Virus record (IMG/VR): IMGVR_UViG_3300003890_000033
Location: 18,105-41,631 of that record
Length of the DNA stretch: 23,527 nt
Source: a virus
Direction: 5' to 3' (one strand)
Both the position numbers and the translations under genes were made by a program. This document shows positions 5,555 through 15,100 of this stretch, piece by piece. Position 1 is the first letter of the stretch; the number at the start of each line of letters is the position of its first letter. Below the pieces are notes generated by a model. It ran no database searches. It had not been told where the DNA came from and worked only from the letters and a program-made list of their open reading frames with translations.

Positions 5555-7646
5555 TAAATCTCTTGACATAGTAATAAAAGTTAGAGACGCTGCTACTGAT
5601 AAACTAAGGGAAGTTCAAAAATCCCTTAAAGATACTGGAAAAGCGGCACAAGATGCTTCTACCGATTTTACTAAGTTCAATAGAGTTTTATTCTCTGCTA
5701 CGGCCTTTATTGGTACCTTTCAACGAGCTTTTACCAGTATTGGTGCGAGCATTGAAAAGGGAGCAGAGTTCGACAGACTAAGCACACAATTTGAAAGAGT
5801 TCTAGGTCCAAGAGGAACGTTCTTTCAGAACGTAAAAACTCTAACAGATAACTCTATAGATCAATTTACGGCCATGCAGGAGGCGATTTCTCTTAAATCT
5901 GCTGGCATAGTAAAAAATGGTACTCAAATTGCAGACCTAATTGCTAAAGCTGGTACTGCGGCTAAGATGGCTGGTAAGTCTTCAGAAGAAGGCATTACTC
6001 ACGTATCTAAGTTCTTAAAAGATGGGTCTATTTCTCATCTAGAGTTCTTAAATTTAATATCTAGAACTAATCCAGAGCTACAAGCTCAATTGTCTATTCT
6101 TAAGGCAACTGGCGGAGTTTTAGGCACTGTTATAGAAACTCAACAAAAGCTAAGAATTGGTACGGCTTTACTAGATGCGGCTACAAAAGGATTTTTAAAA
6201 GGGCAACGAGATTTATTAGATGTAGTAAAAGATTTAAAGCAATCCTTTACTTTATTTAGAGCAGAAGTCGGCCTTTTCTTAGGAACCGCTTTAGGTGGAT
6301 TAGTTGATAAAGTAACAGAAGTTGTAACAAAGTTTACTGATTTCTTAGGAAATATCAGAAAAACTGATAAAAACTTCATAACCTTTACGAAAAACGTTAT
6401 TTTAGTAACTTCTGCACTTACAGGTTTTATTGCAGTTTTAGGCACCTTAAGATTAACTTTATTAGCTTTATCTTCTATCGGTATTGGTATTCCTCAATTT
6501 ATAGCTTTAATTGTAGCTGTAGGATTAGCCTTTAAAAATACTGATAAAGCTATTGATGGAGTTATTGGTAAGTTAAAAGGATTTTTTGAAGTATTTCGAG
6601 GGGTTGTACAGTTAATAAGTAATTTAGACCCCGCTACTGGCATTTCTAAGATGGACAAAAGTCTTCATGACTTCTTAAAGAAGCAAGGACTCTTAGAAAT
6701 AACCCTATTATTCGCTAAAATGGCTTCTGTTGTAAAGGCAGTGGTCAAGGATATATCTGAAGCCTTTGATTGGCTAAGCAACAAAATAGGCAAGTTCTTC
6801 GATATGTTAAAGAACTTCCTAGGAGACTTTAAAAGTCTTTGGAGCAATTTTTGGGTGTCTGAATCTTTGACACCAGTTGGTAAGTTTGCTCGTGCTGCTG
6901 CAGTTGTCCTTGGTGGTATTTTAGCATTTAAGGCTATGAAGGGTATTGGTGATCTATTATCCAAAATACCTGTAATAGGTAAACTATTTGGTGGTGGTGG
7001 TTCTAGAGGTGATAGTCCTCAAAATCCATTATATGTTCAAAATGTCAATGGTTTAGGGGGCTTAGGCGCTCTAGATTTTGGCGGAGTAATGGGAGATCTA
7101 GAAAAAGGTAAGCTAGTCAGTACTTTATCTGGTTTAGCTGTAACTTTAGCTAGGTTTGCTCCATTAGCATATTTATTGGCTACCGCTGGTGGTGTAATTC
7201 AAAATATCTTAAACCCTGAAAATGCTCCCAGTTCTGATGAGATTATAAATCGTGGCGTTATAGGTAATTTGATGCATCCTGGCGATTTTGCTTACGCTTT
7301 TGGTAGAGATGTATTAGGAGACATAGCTGGTAATTTATTAGAAAACAGCGTGTTTAATCCTTATAAAACTGCTACCGTTATTCCAAGTATGCCAGAGGAT
7401 AACCAAAAGAAACTAAATATTCTTAATAAAGTTCAATCTGATTTAAGAGCAGTTGATGTCGCTAGAGCAGATTTAATGGTTGATGCTATTGCTAGAGCAT
7501 TTAAACAAACTTCAGACGCTGGTAATAATATTTCATCTAGAGAATGGGTAGATATATTTAAAGTTGCTTTAGATAATTCTGTCGTTCTATCAAATATTGA
7601 TAAAGGTGTTAAGGATAAATCGCTAGGTAGTTCTAGTAGAAGGTAA
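5547..7646 (+). CDS. Tape measure protein
   Basis: A 699-residue protein that sets tail length and occupies the tube lumen until ejection. It starts MANKSLDIVIKVRDAATDKL and carries a helical, coiled-coil-like N-terminal third with KVRDAATDKLREVQKSLKDT. Two very hydrophobic stretches follow, at about 283-309 and 310-329, typical of tape measure proteins. A glycine-rich linker (GGGGSRGDSPQNPLYVQNV, about 482-500) resembles linkers seen in other phage tape measures. The position just after the frameshifting chaperone is diagnostic. At roughly 1.5 angstrom per residue the tail would be about 100 nm, if the whole protein acts as a ruler. The start overlaps the frameshift product by 8 bases. No peptidase or lysozyme motif was seen. 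Confidence 0.88.
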   Translation: MANKSLDIVIKVRDAATDKLREVQKSLKDTGKAAQDASTDFTKFNRVLFSATAFIGTFQRAFTSIGASIEKGAEFDRLSTQFERVLGPRGTFFQNVKTLTDNSIDQFTAMQEAISLKSAGIVKNGTQIADLIAKAGTAAKMAGKSSEEGITHVSKFLKDGSISHLEFLNLISRTNPELQAQLSILKATGGVLGTVIETQQKLRIGTALLDAATKGFLKGQRDLLDVVKDLKQSFTLFRAEVGLFLGTALGGLVDKVTEVVTKFTDFLGNIRKTDKNFITFTKNVILVTSALTGFIAVLGTLRLTLLALSSIGIGIPQFIALIVAVGLAFKNTDKAIDGVIGKLKGFFEVFRGVVQLISNLDPATGISKMDKSLHDFLKKQGLLEITLLFAKMASVVKAVVKDISEAFDWLSNKIGKFFDMLKNFLGDFKSLWSNFWVSESLTPVGKFARAAAVVLGGILAFKAMKGIGDLLSKIPVIGKLFGGGGSRGDSPQNPLYVQNVNGLGGLGALDFGGVMGDLEKGKLVSTLSGLAVTLARFAPLAYLLATAGGVIQNILNPENAPSSDEIINRGVIGNLMHPGDFAYAFGRDVLGDIAGNLLENSVFNPYKTATVIPSMPEDNQKKLNILNKVQSDLRAVDVARADLMVDAIARAFKQTSDAGNNISSREWVDIFKVALDNSVVLSNIDKGVKDKSLGSSSRR

Positions 7647-7648
7647 TT

Positions 7649-8425
7649 ATGCCTATAAAGAAAACTGATAAACCAATATCATTTAATAATATTGCTAATC
7701 AGCAAAATTATCCTGCTACAGCGCAAGCTGGTGAAAGTGGTCGCAGAATTGCTAATTTTCAATCTGCAGCTATTTTTGCAGTAGACTCCAAAGGTAAAAT
7801 TCTTAAACATGTGAGTGGCATCTTTTTACTTAATCCCGAAAGTTGGGAAGATAATAAAACAGCTAATTGGGTGCAACAGAGCATTCCTGGACAAAGTGAC
7901 CCTGTTTTACAATGGGTTTCTTCAGGTGCTAGAACAGTAGCCTTTGATGCCTTAGTCACTAATGACACATCAAACTTTGATTTTTTCGCAGATAAACTAG
8001 GTTCAAACGGAGAGAAATCTGTTATAGATAACAGTTTGCAAGCTGTTGCTTCTATTGCAACTAAGTTCTTTGCTGTAGCGAATCCGGCTAAGCGAAATTA
8101 TACCAAAACATCTAATGCTGAAAGTTTGGATATTTCAGAACGACTAAACTATTATCGTTCATTTTTATATCCGCAATACAACGATCAAAAGAATCCTAAA
8201 AGTCTTTTGAATAGTCCTCCTCTAGTAGTTCTAGTGGTGGGAAGTTCATTAACTAATATTAAGTATGCTGATAAAATCAGTAATAATGATGAAGTGTGGG
8301 TTCTAACAGATCTTAAAATAAAGATTACTAAACAACTACCAAATTTAGCTCCTATGGAAGCAGTAGTTAGTTTTCAATTAATGCAATACAATATTAAGTC
8401 ATTTAGTAGATCTAGATTCCTATAA
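7649..8425 (+). CDS. CIS-tube-like baseplate protein (Afp7-type N-domain)
   Basis: A 258-residue protein. Its central pattern, FLLNPESWEDNKTANW (about 59-74), then PVLQWVSSGARTVAFDALV and a later PPLVVLVVG (about 192-200) and FQLMQYN near the C-terminus, matches the contractile injection system tube domain. That domain is found in Afp7/PVC7 proteins, which bridge the inner tube and spike complex. In Afp7 it is fused to a LysM domain; here the LysM-like protein is the separate next gene, which supports the call. The ribosome site is AGAAGG at 7639-7644 inside the tape measure stop region, and the start is 2 bases after that stop. Loss of the C-terminal LysM is a domain split, not a truncation. 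Confidence 0.7.
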   Translation: MPIKKTDKPISFNNIANQQNYPATAQAGESGRRIANFQSAAIFAVDSKGKILKHVSGIFLLNPESWEDNKTANWVQQSIPGQSDPVLQWVSSGARTVAFDALVTNDTSNFDFFADKLGSNGEKSVIDNSLQAVASIATKFFAVANPAKRNYTKTSNAESLDISERLNYYRSFLYPQYNDQKNPKSLLNSPPLVVLVVGSSLTNIKYADKISNNDEVWVLTDLKIKITKQLPNLAPMEAVVSFQLMQYNIKSFSRSRFL

Positions 8426-8432
8426 GGAAGTT

Positions 8433-8750
8433 ATGGCTAATTTTAAATCTTTAACTAGATATACTGGCGGGACAGCCGTAAAAAATAGGTCAGAACAAAA
8501 CTTCTTAGTTCTTAGACAACCTCTAGAATTAGCTAAAGATGAAGGTGACATATTTGTTACCATTACTAAAGACTTAGAAAATAGACCTGATTTAGTGGCT
8601 TCTAAAACGTATGACAATCCTGATTTGTGGTGGGCTATATATGAATTTAATGGCATACGAGATCCACTATTCAATTTGAGAGCTGGGCAAATTCTACGAA
8701 TTCCTAAAATAGAAAGAGTTCTAGAAGCTATTTCTAAATTAGAGAGTTAA
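8433..8750 (+). CDS. Baseplate wedge protein, gp53/LysM-like
   Basis: A 105-residue protein with YDNPDLWWAIYEFNGIRDPL (about 62-81), then LRAGQILRIP (84-93). That is the signature of short LysM-like tail proteins such as P2 gpX and T4 gp53, where a structured 'dP.LWw.Ia..N.i.dP..l..G..L.iP' unit sits in the baseplate. It probably contacts the hub and wedge, holding the tube-end proteins; this is known for gp53-type proteins and assumed here. The ribosome site AAGGAAG (8426-8432) lies directly upstream. The hub gene follows after 1 base. The small size is normal for the family. Confidence 0.78.
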   Translation: MANFKSLTRYTGGTAVKNRSEQNFLVLRQPLELAKDEGDIFVTITKDLENRPDLVASKTYDNPDLWWAIYEFNGIRDPLFNLRAGQILRIPKIERVLEAISKLES

Positions 8751-8751
8751 T

Positions 8752-10350
8752 ATGTTAAGAGAATACAGTAATTTTAAAACTCCATATTATGAGATTAAAG
8801 TCGGGGATTCCATAGGCAATCGTATGGTTAGCTTACCTCATCAGATTTTACGTCTTATTGAAAAAGTGGAAATTACTGAAGCTCTAGAACAAAATAAGAT
8901 TTATACTGCTAGCATCGTAATAAATGAGGGTTCAAGAGAACCTGCTGCTAGGAGTGCATTTTCCGGGACTGAAGGGCTTTATCAAGTTCCAAATGGTGGA
9001 AATGAAGCTGACGCAAGTATAGCTGGCAGTTTCACTAATAGAACTGGATTAATTTTTGATCTTAGATTCAGCGGAAACAAGGGGATTACGTTTACCACTG
9101 CTTCTGAATTAAAGAATTCTAAGGTCGGAGCCCAAACTGAAACTGAAGTTCAGGCAGGTACTACGACTAGATATCATAAGAGAGAGAATGTTAAGCCCAC
9201 TTTTTTATTTCAAGCTAGAAACCTAGTATCTATAACTTGGGGATATAAAGAAGATCCCGCAACGGTTAGATCAATAGTTTTACGTATATTAATTATTAAC
9301 ACTGAATTTCCAGAAATGGGAATGCCTAGAACTACTATAGTTTGTCAAAGCGAACGAGTGGCAATCGATGCACTAGTTCCTAGAAAAGGTGTAGCTTTTG
9401 GAGATACAGTTGTTAATAGTAATGGGGTTCAATCTAAAAAAGATATCCCAGTTTCCAAATTACTAAACGACATTTGTGATAAACTTAGTATTGATAGAAT
9501 TATCAGTCCTATTTTTTCAAACGAATTATTAGACAAAGATAGAGAAAAATCTTGGACCTCTTCTGAGAGTTTTGACCAATTTCTTAGAAGGTTGGCTGAA
9601 AATCATAGTGCTTATTATGACTTTATATTAAGTCCTAAAACACTTAAACCAACGTTAATTTTTATAAGAAAATCAGATTTTGAATCAAAAACGTTACCTA
9701 TTCCGCAAGAATATTTAACATACAAATCTCCGCAAAGTATTATAAAGAGTTTATCAATTAGTGCAGATTTTGGAATGATTCAAGGTGCTGCAAATGCTGG
9801 CATGGACGATAATGGTAATATTATTAATACTGCTACAGAAGATGGTCAAGTAGAGATATCTTTATTTGCTGGTGAAAAACACGTAGATTTAAGTCCACTT
9901 GGCAGTAATCCAGTACCTTTAGCTCAAAGCATTGCTTCACAAATTGCTACTAGTGGAGTTACTGGAAGATTAGAAGTTATACCTAATAATCAAGGTGAAG
10001 GCGCTTTTACGGAAGACGCTAAAGTTAAAGCTAGAGCGGCTGTAGAAAGTGCTGTTAAACTAGATATGCAAACATTAGGTTATACTCGGTTTACTCCTGG
10101 GGTAGTGAATATTCAAGGTATAGGGGTTAGATATAGTGGAAGATATAGATTAATTTCTATAGCACATACCCTAGATAGTAGTGGATATCATTGTAAAATA
10201 ACTGGAACTACTTACACAGATTTTGCTGGATTCTCAGTAGGAGATACAGCTAAAGGTATAGATAATAAAGAACAACAAGTTTCTGCACAGTTATTTAAAG
10301 GTAAACCTACTACTTTGGACAATTTTAGAAAATTCATTTACCAGAAGTAA
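8752..10350 (+). CDS. Baseplate hub protein, gp27/gpD-like
   Basis: A 532-residue protein in the position and with the architecture of the trimeric hub (T4 gp27, P2 gpD, VgrG N-terminal part). It carries the tube rings above and the spike below. Features are an N-terminal PYYEIKVGDS...VEITEALEQNKIYTASIVI strand pair, ITWGYKED (about 161-168), an internal helical block SWTSSESFDQFLRRLAENHS (267-286), and a C-terminal closing barrel VVNIQGIGVRYSGRYRLISI followed by AHTLDSSGYHCKITGT (451-486). These are typical of gp27-like proteins. It precedes the spike gene by 3 bases, as expected. The middle (about 65-145) is a low-similarity insertion. No lysozyme or peptidase domain is seen. Confidence 0.82.
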   Translation: MLREYSNFKTPYYEIKVGDSIGNRMVSLPHQILRLIEKVEITEALEQNKIYTASIVINEGSREPAARSAFSGTEGLYQVPNGGNEADASIAGSFTNRTGLIFDLRFSGNKGITFTTASELKNSKVGAQTETEVQAGTTTRYHKRENVKPTFLFQARNLVSITWGYKEDPATVRSIVLRILIINTEFPEMGMPRTTIVCQSERVAIDALVPRKGVAFGDTVVNSNGVQSKKDIPVSKLLNDICDKLSIDRIISPIFSNELLDKDREKSWTSSESFDQFLRRLAENHSAYYDFILSPKTLKPTLIFIRKSDFESKTLPIPQEYLTYKSPQSIIKSLSISADFGMIQGAANAGMDDNGNIINTATEDGQVEISLFAGEKHVDLSPLGSNPVPLAQSIASQIATSGVTGRLEVIPNNQGEGAFTEDAKVKARAAVESAVKLDMQTLGYTRFTPGVVNIQGIGVRYSGRYRLISIAHTLDSSGYHCKITGTTYTDFAGFSVGDTAKGIDNKEQQVSAQLFKGKPTTLDNFRKFIYQK

Positions 10351-10353
10351 TAT

Positions 10354-11172
10354 ATGTTTCAAGTAAAAGACCAGAATTTAGGTAGTACAAAATTTGTAGG
10401 TAGAGCGAGAGCTAAAGTCACGGATAATAGAGATCCTTTACAAAAGGGTCGTATTAGAGTTAACCATCCTGTATTGGGAATTACTGGTTGGATTCCATAT
10501 CTAAAAACTAATTCGGTCTTTGATCCGCCTTCTATAAATGATATCGTGTATGTAGAAGCTGATGCTGGATATTATACTCATCCAATAGCATGGGGTAATG
10601 TTACTAGAGGACCAGATAATGCTCCAAATTTAAATCCAGTATTTCGGCGAGAAGTGCCGACTAATAGAGGATTTCATACTCCTGGTGGACACACTATAGA
10701 ATTAGATGACGGCATAGCACCAATCACTCAGGTACCTCAGGATACAAATACTACAGCAGAAAATAAAGGTATAAGAATAACCAGTTCAGGTAATAATAAG
10801 ATCCATATAATTGAAGATACCGTTACTGGTAGCCAACATATTTTAATTCAAGATGCAGGCGGTAATTTAATAAAATTAGATTACCAAAATAATGAGTTAA
10901 AAATAAATGCTGTAGGAAAAATGATTTCTACTGTCGGTGGAAATCAAGAAGAAACAATTTCAGGTAAATTACAGATCACTGTGACTGGAGATATTGATAT
11001 AAGTACTAGTGGAAAAACCACTATTAACTCTAGTGGAGAAACCGTAGTTAATGGATCTACCATAAAACTTAACGGTTCTACAGGGGAAGTACTAACTAAC
11101 ATTACAGATCCTGTAATTGATTTAATTTATGGAACTCCTACTATAGGAGTACCTACAGTTAAAGCAGGTTAA
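10354..11172 (+). CDS. Central spike, gp5/VgrG-like OB fold and beta-helix, no lysozyme
   Basis: A 272-residue protein. Residues about 15-88 form an OB-fold as in T4 gp5 and VgrG (DPLQKGRIRV, then VNHPVLGITGWIPYL and VYVEADAGYYTHPIAWG). Then comes HTPGGHTIELDDG (108-120), the usual entry to the spike stalk. The C-terminal half is a strand-rich beta-helix with repeated short units (GKLQITVTGDIDISTSGKTT, then INSSGETVVNGSTIKLNG). It makes the membrane-piercing needle under the hub. Unlike T4 gp5 it lacks a lysozyme domain between the two parts, so cell-wall cutting, if needed, comes from another gene outside this window. It starts 3 bases after the hub stop. Confidence 0.87.
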   Translation: MFQVKDQNLGSTKFVGRARAKVTDNRDPLQKGRIRVNHPVLGITGWIPYLKTNSVFDPPSINDIVYVEADAGYYTHPIAWGNVTRGPDNAPNLNPVFRREVPTNRGFHTPGGHTIELDDGIAPITQVPQDTNTTAENKGIRITSSGNNKIHIIEDTVTGSQHILIQDAGGNLIKLDYQNNELKINAVGKMISTVGGNQEETISGKLQITVTGDIDISTSGKTTINSSGETVVNGSTIKLNGSTGEVLTNITDPVIDLIYGTPTIGVPTVKAG

Positions 11173-11175
11173 TTT

Positions 11176-11760
11176 ATGGCTCTATCAGCATCTACATTAG
11201 GGAGCTTAATAAGCGCTAATTTGACATCTGATGGAGCTATTGGGATTAAAAGAGATACCTTTTCTTTAGCATTAGCAGAAGGTATAATAGAGCATATAGT
11301 AGGCAAAGCTTTTGTTACTGCAGACGTTGGTTCTGGTACAGGCGGCATAGGTTTAGGAACTGGTATTACTGGTTTATCTGCGGCTAATATGGCAACAACA
11401 GCTTTAGGCTTAATGACCACACAAGGTCCAAAAGCACCGACGTTTATGCTACAAATAATGACAGCAGTAGTAAGTCATTTATCTTCTAATGCAACGTTAA
11501 CAACGGTAAATCCTTCTGTAGGAGTTGGCGTTGGTACAGTTGTTGTAGGATCTATAGCGGTAAATGCCTCTGCTTTAGCTTCGAGCATACAAAGTAAATT
11601 AGTCGCCGACGGCGCACAAGGATCAATGTTAGGTAATATATCTTTAGCAATAGCTACTGGAATAGCTACAGAAATTATAACTGCTGGAACAGGCACTGTA
11701 GTAATTTCTGGTATAGCCAATTTGCCTAGTGCGGGTTCTGGAACAGGAGTAATAAGCTAA
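11176..11760 (+). CDS. Unknown baseplate-region protein with internal duplication
   Basis: A 194-residue protein that I do not recognise. It is rich in Ala, Gly, Ile, Val, Thr and Ser, with no charged core. Residues 6-62 and 132-194 are repeats: STLGSLISANLTSDGAIG aligns with SALASSIQSKLVADGAQG, followed by SLALAEGIIEHI aligned with SLAIATGIATEI, each ending in a Gly-rich strand (GSGTGGIGLGTGI and GSGTGVIS). A third, partial unit (about 87-127, MLQIMTAVVSHL then NPSVGVGVGTVVV) lies between. It sits between the spike and gp25 genes, where eCIS loci carry the PAAR tip, but it has no PAAR pattern. A spike-tip or hub accessory role is inference. The stop overlaps the gp25 start (TAATG). Confidence 0.55.
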   Translation: MALSASTLGSLISANLTSDGAIGIKRDTFSLALAEGIIEHIVGKAFVTADVGSGTGGIGLGTGITGLSAANMATTALGLMTTQGPKAPTFMLQIMTAVVSHLSSNATLTTVNPSVGVGVGTVVVGSIAVNASALASSIQSKLVADGAQGSMLGNISLAIATGIATEIITAGTGTVVISGIANLPSAGSGTGVIS

Positions 11761-12173
11761 TGGCAAACATTACTTCAAATGATGAAAGTTTAAAAATAAG
11801 GTTAGGTTCAGACCTAATGTTTCCTATTTCAGGGGATTTTAAGTCAGTAAGCGGATTAGACTTACTTCTTCAAGATATACAACAATTACTACTAACTATT
11901 CCCGGTGAACGAGTTAATAGACCAGATTTTGGATGTAATTTAAGAGATCAAGTCTGGGAAAATATGGATGCTGCAGAAGTTAATGGCGCTGGAGCAATAA
12001 GACAAGCTCTAGAGAATTTTGAACCTAGAATAACTATTCTAGATGTAAACAGCACTTCTAATTACAATACTGGATTAATTACTTTTAATATTCAATTTAT
12101 AGTTAACGACTCTGATAGATCAGTAAATTTAATTTTTCCCTTTAGAGTAGGAACAGCGTTATCATTCGCTTAA
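11760..12173 (+). CDS. Baseplate wedge protein, gp25/gpW-like
   Basis: A 137-residue member of the gp25/GPW family, which initiates sheath polymerisation and triggers contraction. Diagnostic sequence is SGLDLLLQDIQQLLLTIPGE followed by RVNRPDFGCNLRDQVWENMD (about 31-71), including the family's 'l..iPGER..rPdfG' motif. A conserved ALENFEPRITILDV follows (88-101), and then closing strands (107-135). Length is normal for the family. The start ATG overlaps the preceding stop by one base (TAATG), so translation is coupled. The gp6-like gene follows 13 bases downstream. Confidence 0.93.
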   Translation: MANITSNDESLKIRLGSDLMFPISGDFKSVSGLDLLLQDIQQLLLTIPGERVNRPDFGCNLRDQVWENMDAAEVNGAGAIRQALENFEPRITILDVNSTSNYNTGLITFNIQFIVNDSDRSVNLIFPFRVGTALSFA

Positions 12174-12186
12174 TTAAGAGGAAATA

Positions 12187-15100
12187 ATGGCCAATACTAC
12201 AAACAAAGATATTGATTATATAGTTAAAGACTTTAATTCTACTGTTGACGCTCTTGTTACGTTTGCAACAGTGAATTATGGTTCTGATACTAGTGCCAAT
12301 AGACTTTGGACCAATTTCAACGTGGATTCTTTTTCACGAAATTGGCTAGAGATTGTTGCTTATGTGTCTGATCTTTTCTTCTTTTATTTTGATAATCAAG
12401 CTACTCAATCTTATTTGCAAACTGCTACTATCCGTAGCGCAATTAAGAATATAGCTGAGCAATTTGGATATAGTCCTGCTAGTGCTACTAGTGCTTCAGG
12501 TATAGCACAATTTACTATTAATGCTGCTGGGACTGTTCCTAGAGGCTTTAGAGTGAGGGCGACAAACGGTGAAGAGTTCTACCTTACTTCGGATATTGTT
12601 GCTGCTATTGCTGGTACTTATAGCGGTTCAATGCTACAAGGCGTTATCAAAACTGAACAATTTACTTCCCAAGGTCTTCAGAATGAGGAGTTTGACCTCA
12701 TTGGACCAAATGTAATCAAAGATTTGACTAATTTAAATCCACTAGACATTACACCAAAAGTCACGGTAAACGGCAACGCCTATACTTTAGTTGATACGTT
12801 TATCAGAAATAATGGGACTGATACTGCAGCAATCTCAGACTCTTTAGGTAATATCGTAGGCGGTGGTGGTCGGGTATTTACTGTTAATGAACGTCCAGAA
12901 GGCACTCCATTTATTAGATTTGGTGATGGTATTTTTGGAAGAAAGCTCCAACCTGGAGAACTAATCAGTATTTCTTATCGTACTGGCGGCGGAACTGTCG
13001 GTAATATTGGTAAACAAACTCTCACTACTCTTGTTGATTCTAGTCCCATTGTTACGTCAGTTACAAATGATGCTGACTTTTCAGGTGGTGCTGATGAACA
13101 AACTATTGAGCAATTAAGAGAGCTTATTCCTGCTAGCTTGCGCACTCTAGAAAGAGCAGTAGCAGAACAAGATTATTCTGATATTCTAATCGCTAATTTC
13201 CCACAAGTTTTAGCTGCATCTACAGAAATAAATAATGATGATCCTGCGGTGGACATCAATATTTATGTAGTGCCGTCAGCAAATACTATTACTAATATCA
13301 GCGATAATGCTGTATTAAAGAATACTCTTACTAATTTTATTGATAGGCGTAAAACTGTCACAGTACAATTCCAAATTTTAGATGCCTTTGGTGTAGATAC
13401 CTTAGTATCTGTAGAAATTTTCTTAGATGATACTACTAGTAAAAGTACTGTACTCGAAACCGTTCAATCTTCTATTGAAGACTTCTTTAGTTTAACTACT
13501 GGTGGAGTTAATGGGGCTGGTATAGGATTTGCAGAAAACGTCCTATTAAAAGATATATCAAATTTAGTAGAATCAGTCTCTGGAGTCGAACGTTTTGAAA
13601 TAAAACGATTGACTTATAGACCTCGTATAGAACAAGATATAGTAGAACTAGTTACTAGCTATAATAATAGCAATGTTACAGTATTCCCTAATGTGTCTGA
13701 ATCTGAATGGTTGGTTGGGGCAGCAGGAAACGTTTCAGAAAATCCTGGAGATATCTTATTTAGTAATAGCGGACTAGTATCTTATACTTATACCAGTCTA
13801 ACAGGTGTTGTTCAATATAGTACTTTTGTAAATTTATCTTCAGTAGCTCCTGGAGACTATTTTCAAGATGGGGCAGGGGCTCAATTTATAATTCTAGCCG
13901 TAGATAACAGCAACAATAATTTGACTTTAAATTCAGGACTCACGGTTAATACTACTGTTAACGATAGTACCGATGGCTCTGTTGTAAACGGTTCCACTTC
14001 ATATAAGTCTTTTAAAGTGTTTAAAAAGACCAATGCCGTGGCTACAAACCTATCAATTAATAGTATTACTGATAACAATTTAGATCTTTCAGTAAAAACT
14101 GGTATAGGTGTTGCTATTGCTCCCAGAACACTATTAGATAACTCTAGTATTTTTATTCCTAGTGAATATGCTACTGGAGAATTCTTCTTAGTAGACGGAG
14201 CTAGTAATATATGGACTATTTTGAGTAATGATAGCAATACTATCAATACTTCAATTACTGCAGTAAATGACGCATCAGTAACTAGTATTACGGCAGGATC
14301 TTATAGAATTGTTAAAAACTTTAGTAATAAGCAGGTGATTTTCAATGATAGTATTTTCACTATTCAATACAATAGTCATAATACCATATTTTCTACTGGA
14401 GCACAGTTTGGTAATATTGGCACTATTGGCGACCCATTTCAGTTAAGTGAAACTCAATCTAATATTGGAAATCTAGGAATTGATTTAGATCTAATTTCTT
14501 ATGATTCTAGTACTGGAAGAATTAAGTTAAATGGTTCTCCAGACCTAGCTGGTGTCAGCGCTAAATGGGATCTAGTAGATTCTAATGGACAAATTTTTAA
14601 CGTTGTGGGTATTGATAATAGAGCACAACCGTTTACTTTGTATGATATAGGAAACCAAAGCGATCAGTTTACTTTAACAGGAACTGGTTTAGGTTTACAA
14701 GCGGCACAAGGATTTCAAGTTCCAAGTACTGAAACTTATTCAGTAGTTAGTTTATGGCTAAAACGTGAAGGTAATATTACTGGAAACGTCGTTGCTAATA
14801 TAACTACTGATTCAGGTGGATTACCTAACTTGGGTGGTATTATTGCTACTTCAAATCCTATAGCAGTTTCTACTATAAATAATTCATCTTTTGCAGAAGT
14901 TACTTTCTTTTTTACGACACCTCCTACTTTGACAGCTTCTACGCAATATCATTTAGTATTAAGTAGCGATGCAGCTTATTCAGCTTCTGAAGCAAGCGGC
15001 GTCACGGTATTCAGTAATACTGGATTAGTTGGGTTTACTTATAGTGCTATAACAGGAACTGTTCAATATGCTGCAGCAGTAAACTTATCTTCAGTACTAC

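Noticed and set aside
11176-11760. PAAR tip protein, suggested by position
   Set aside because: No PAAR-type repeats or conserved histidine/cysteine zinc site are visible; the protein has a different internal repeat.
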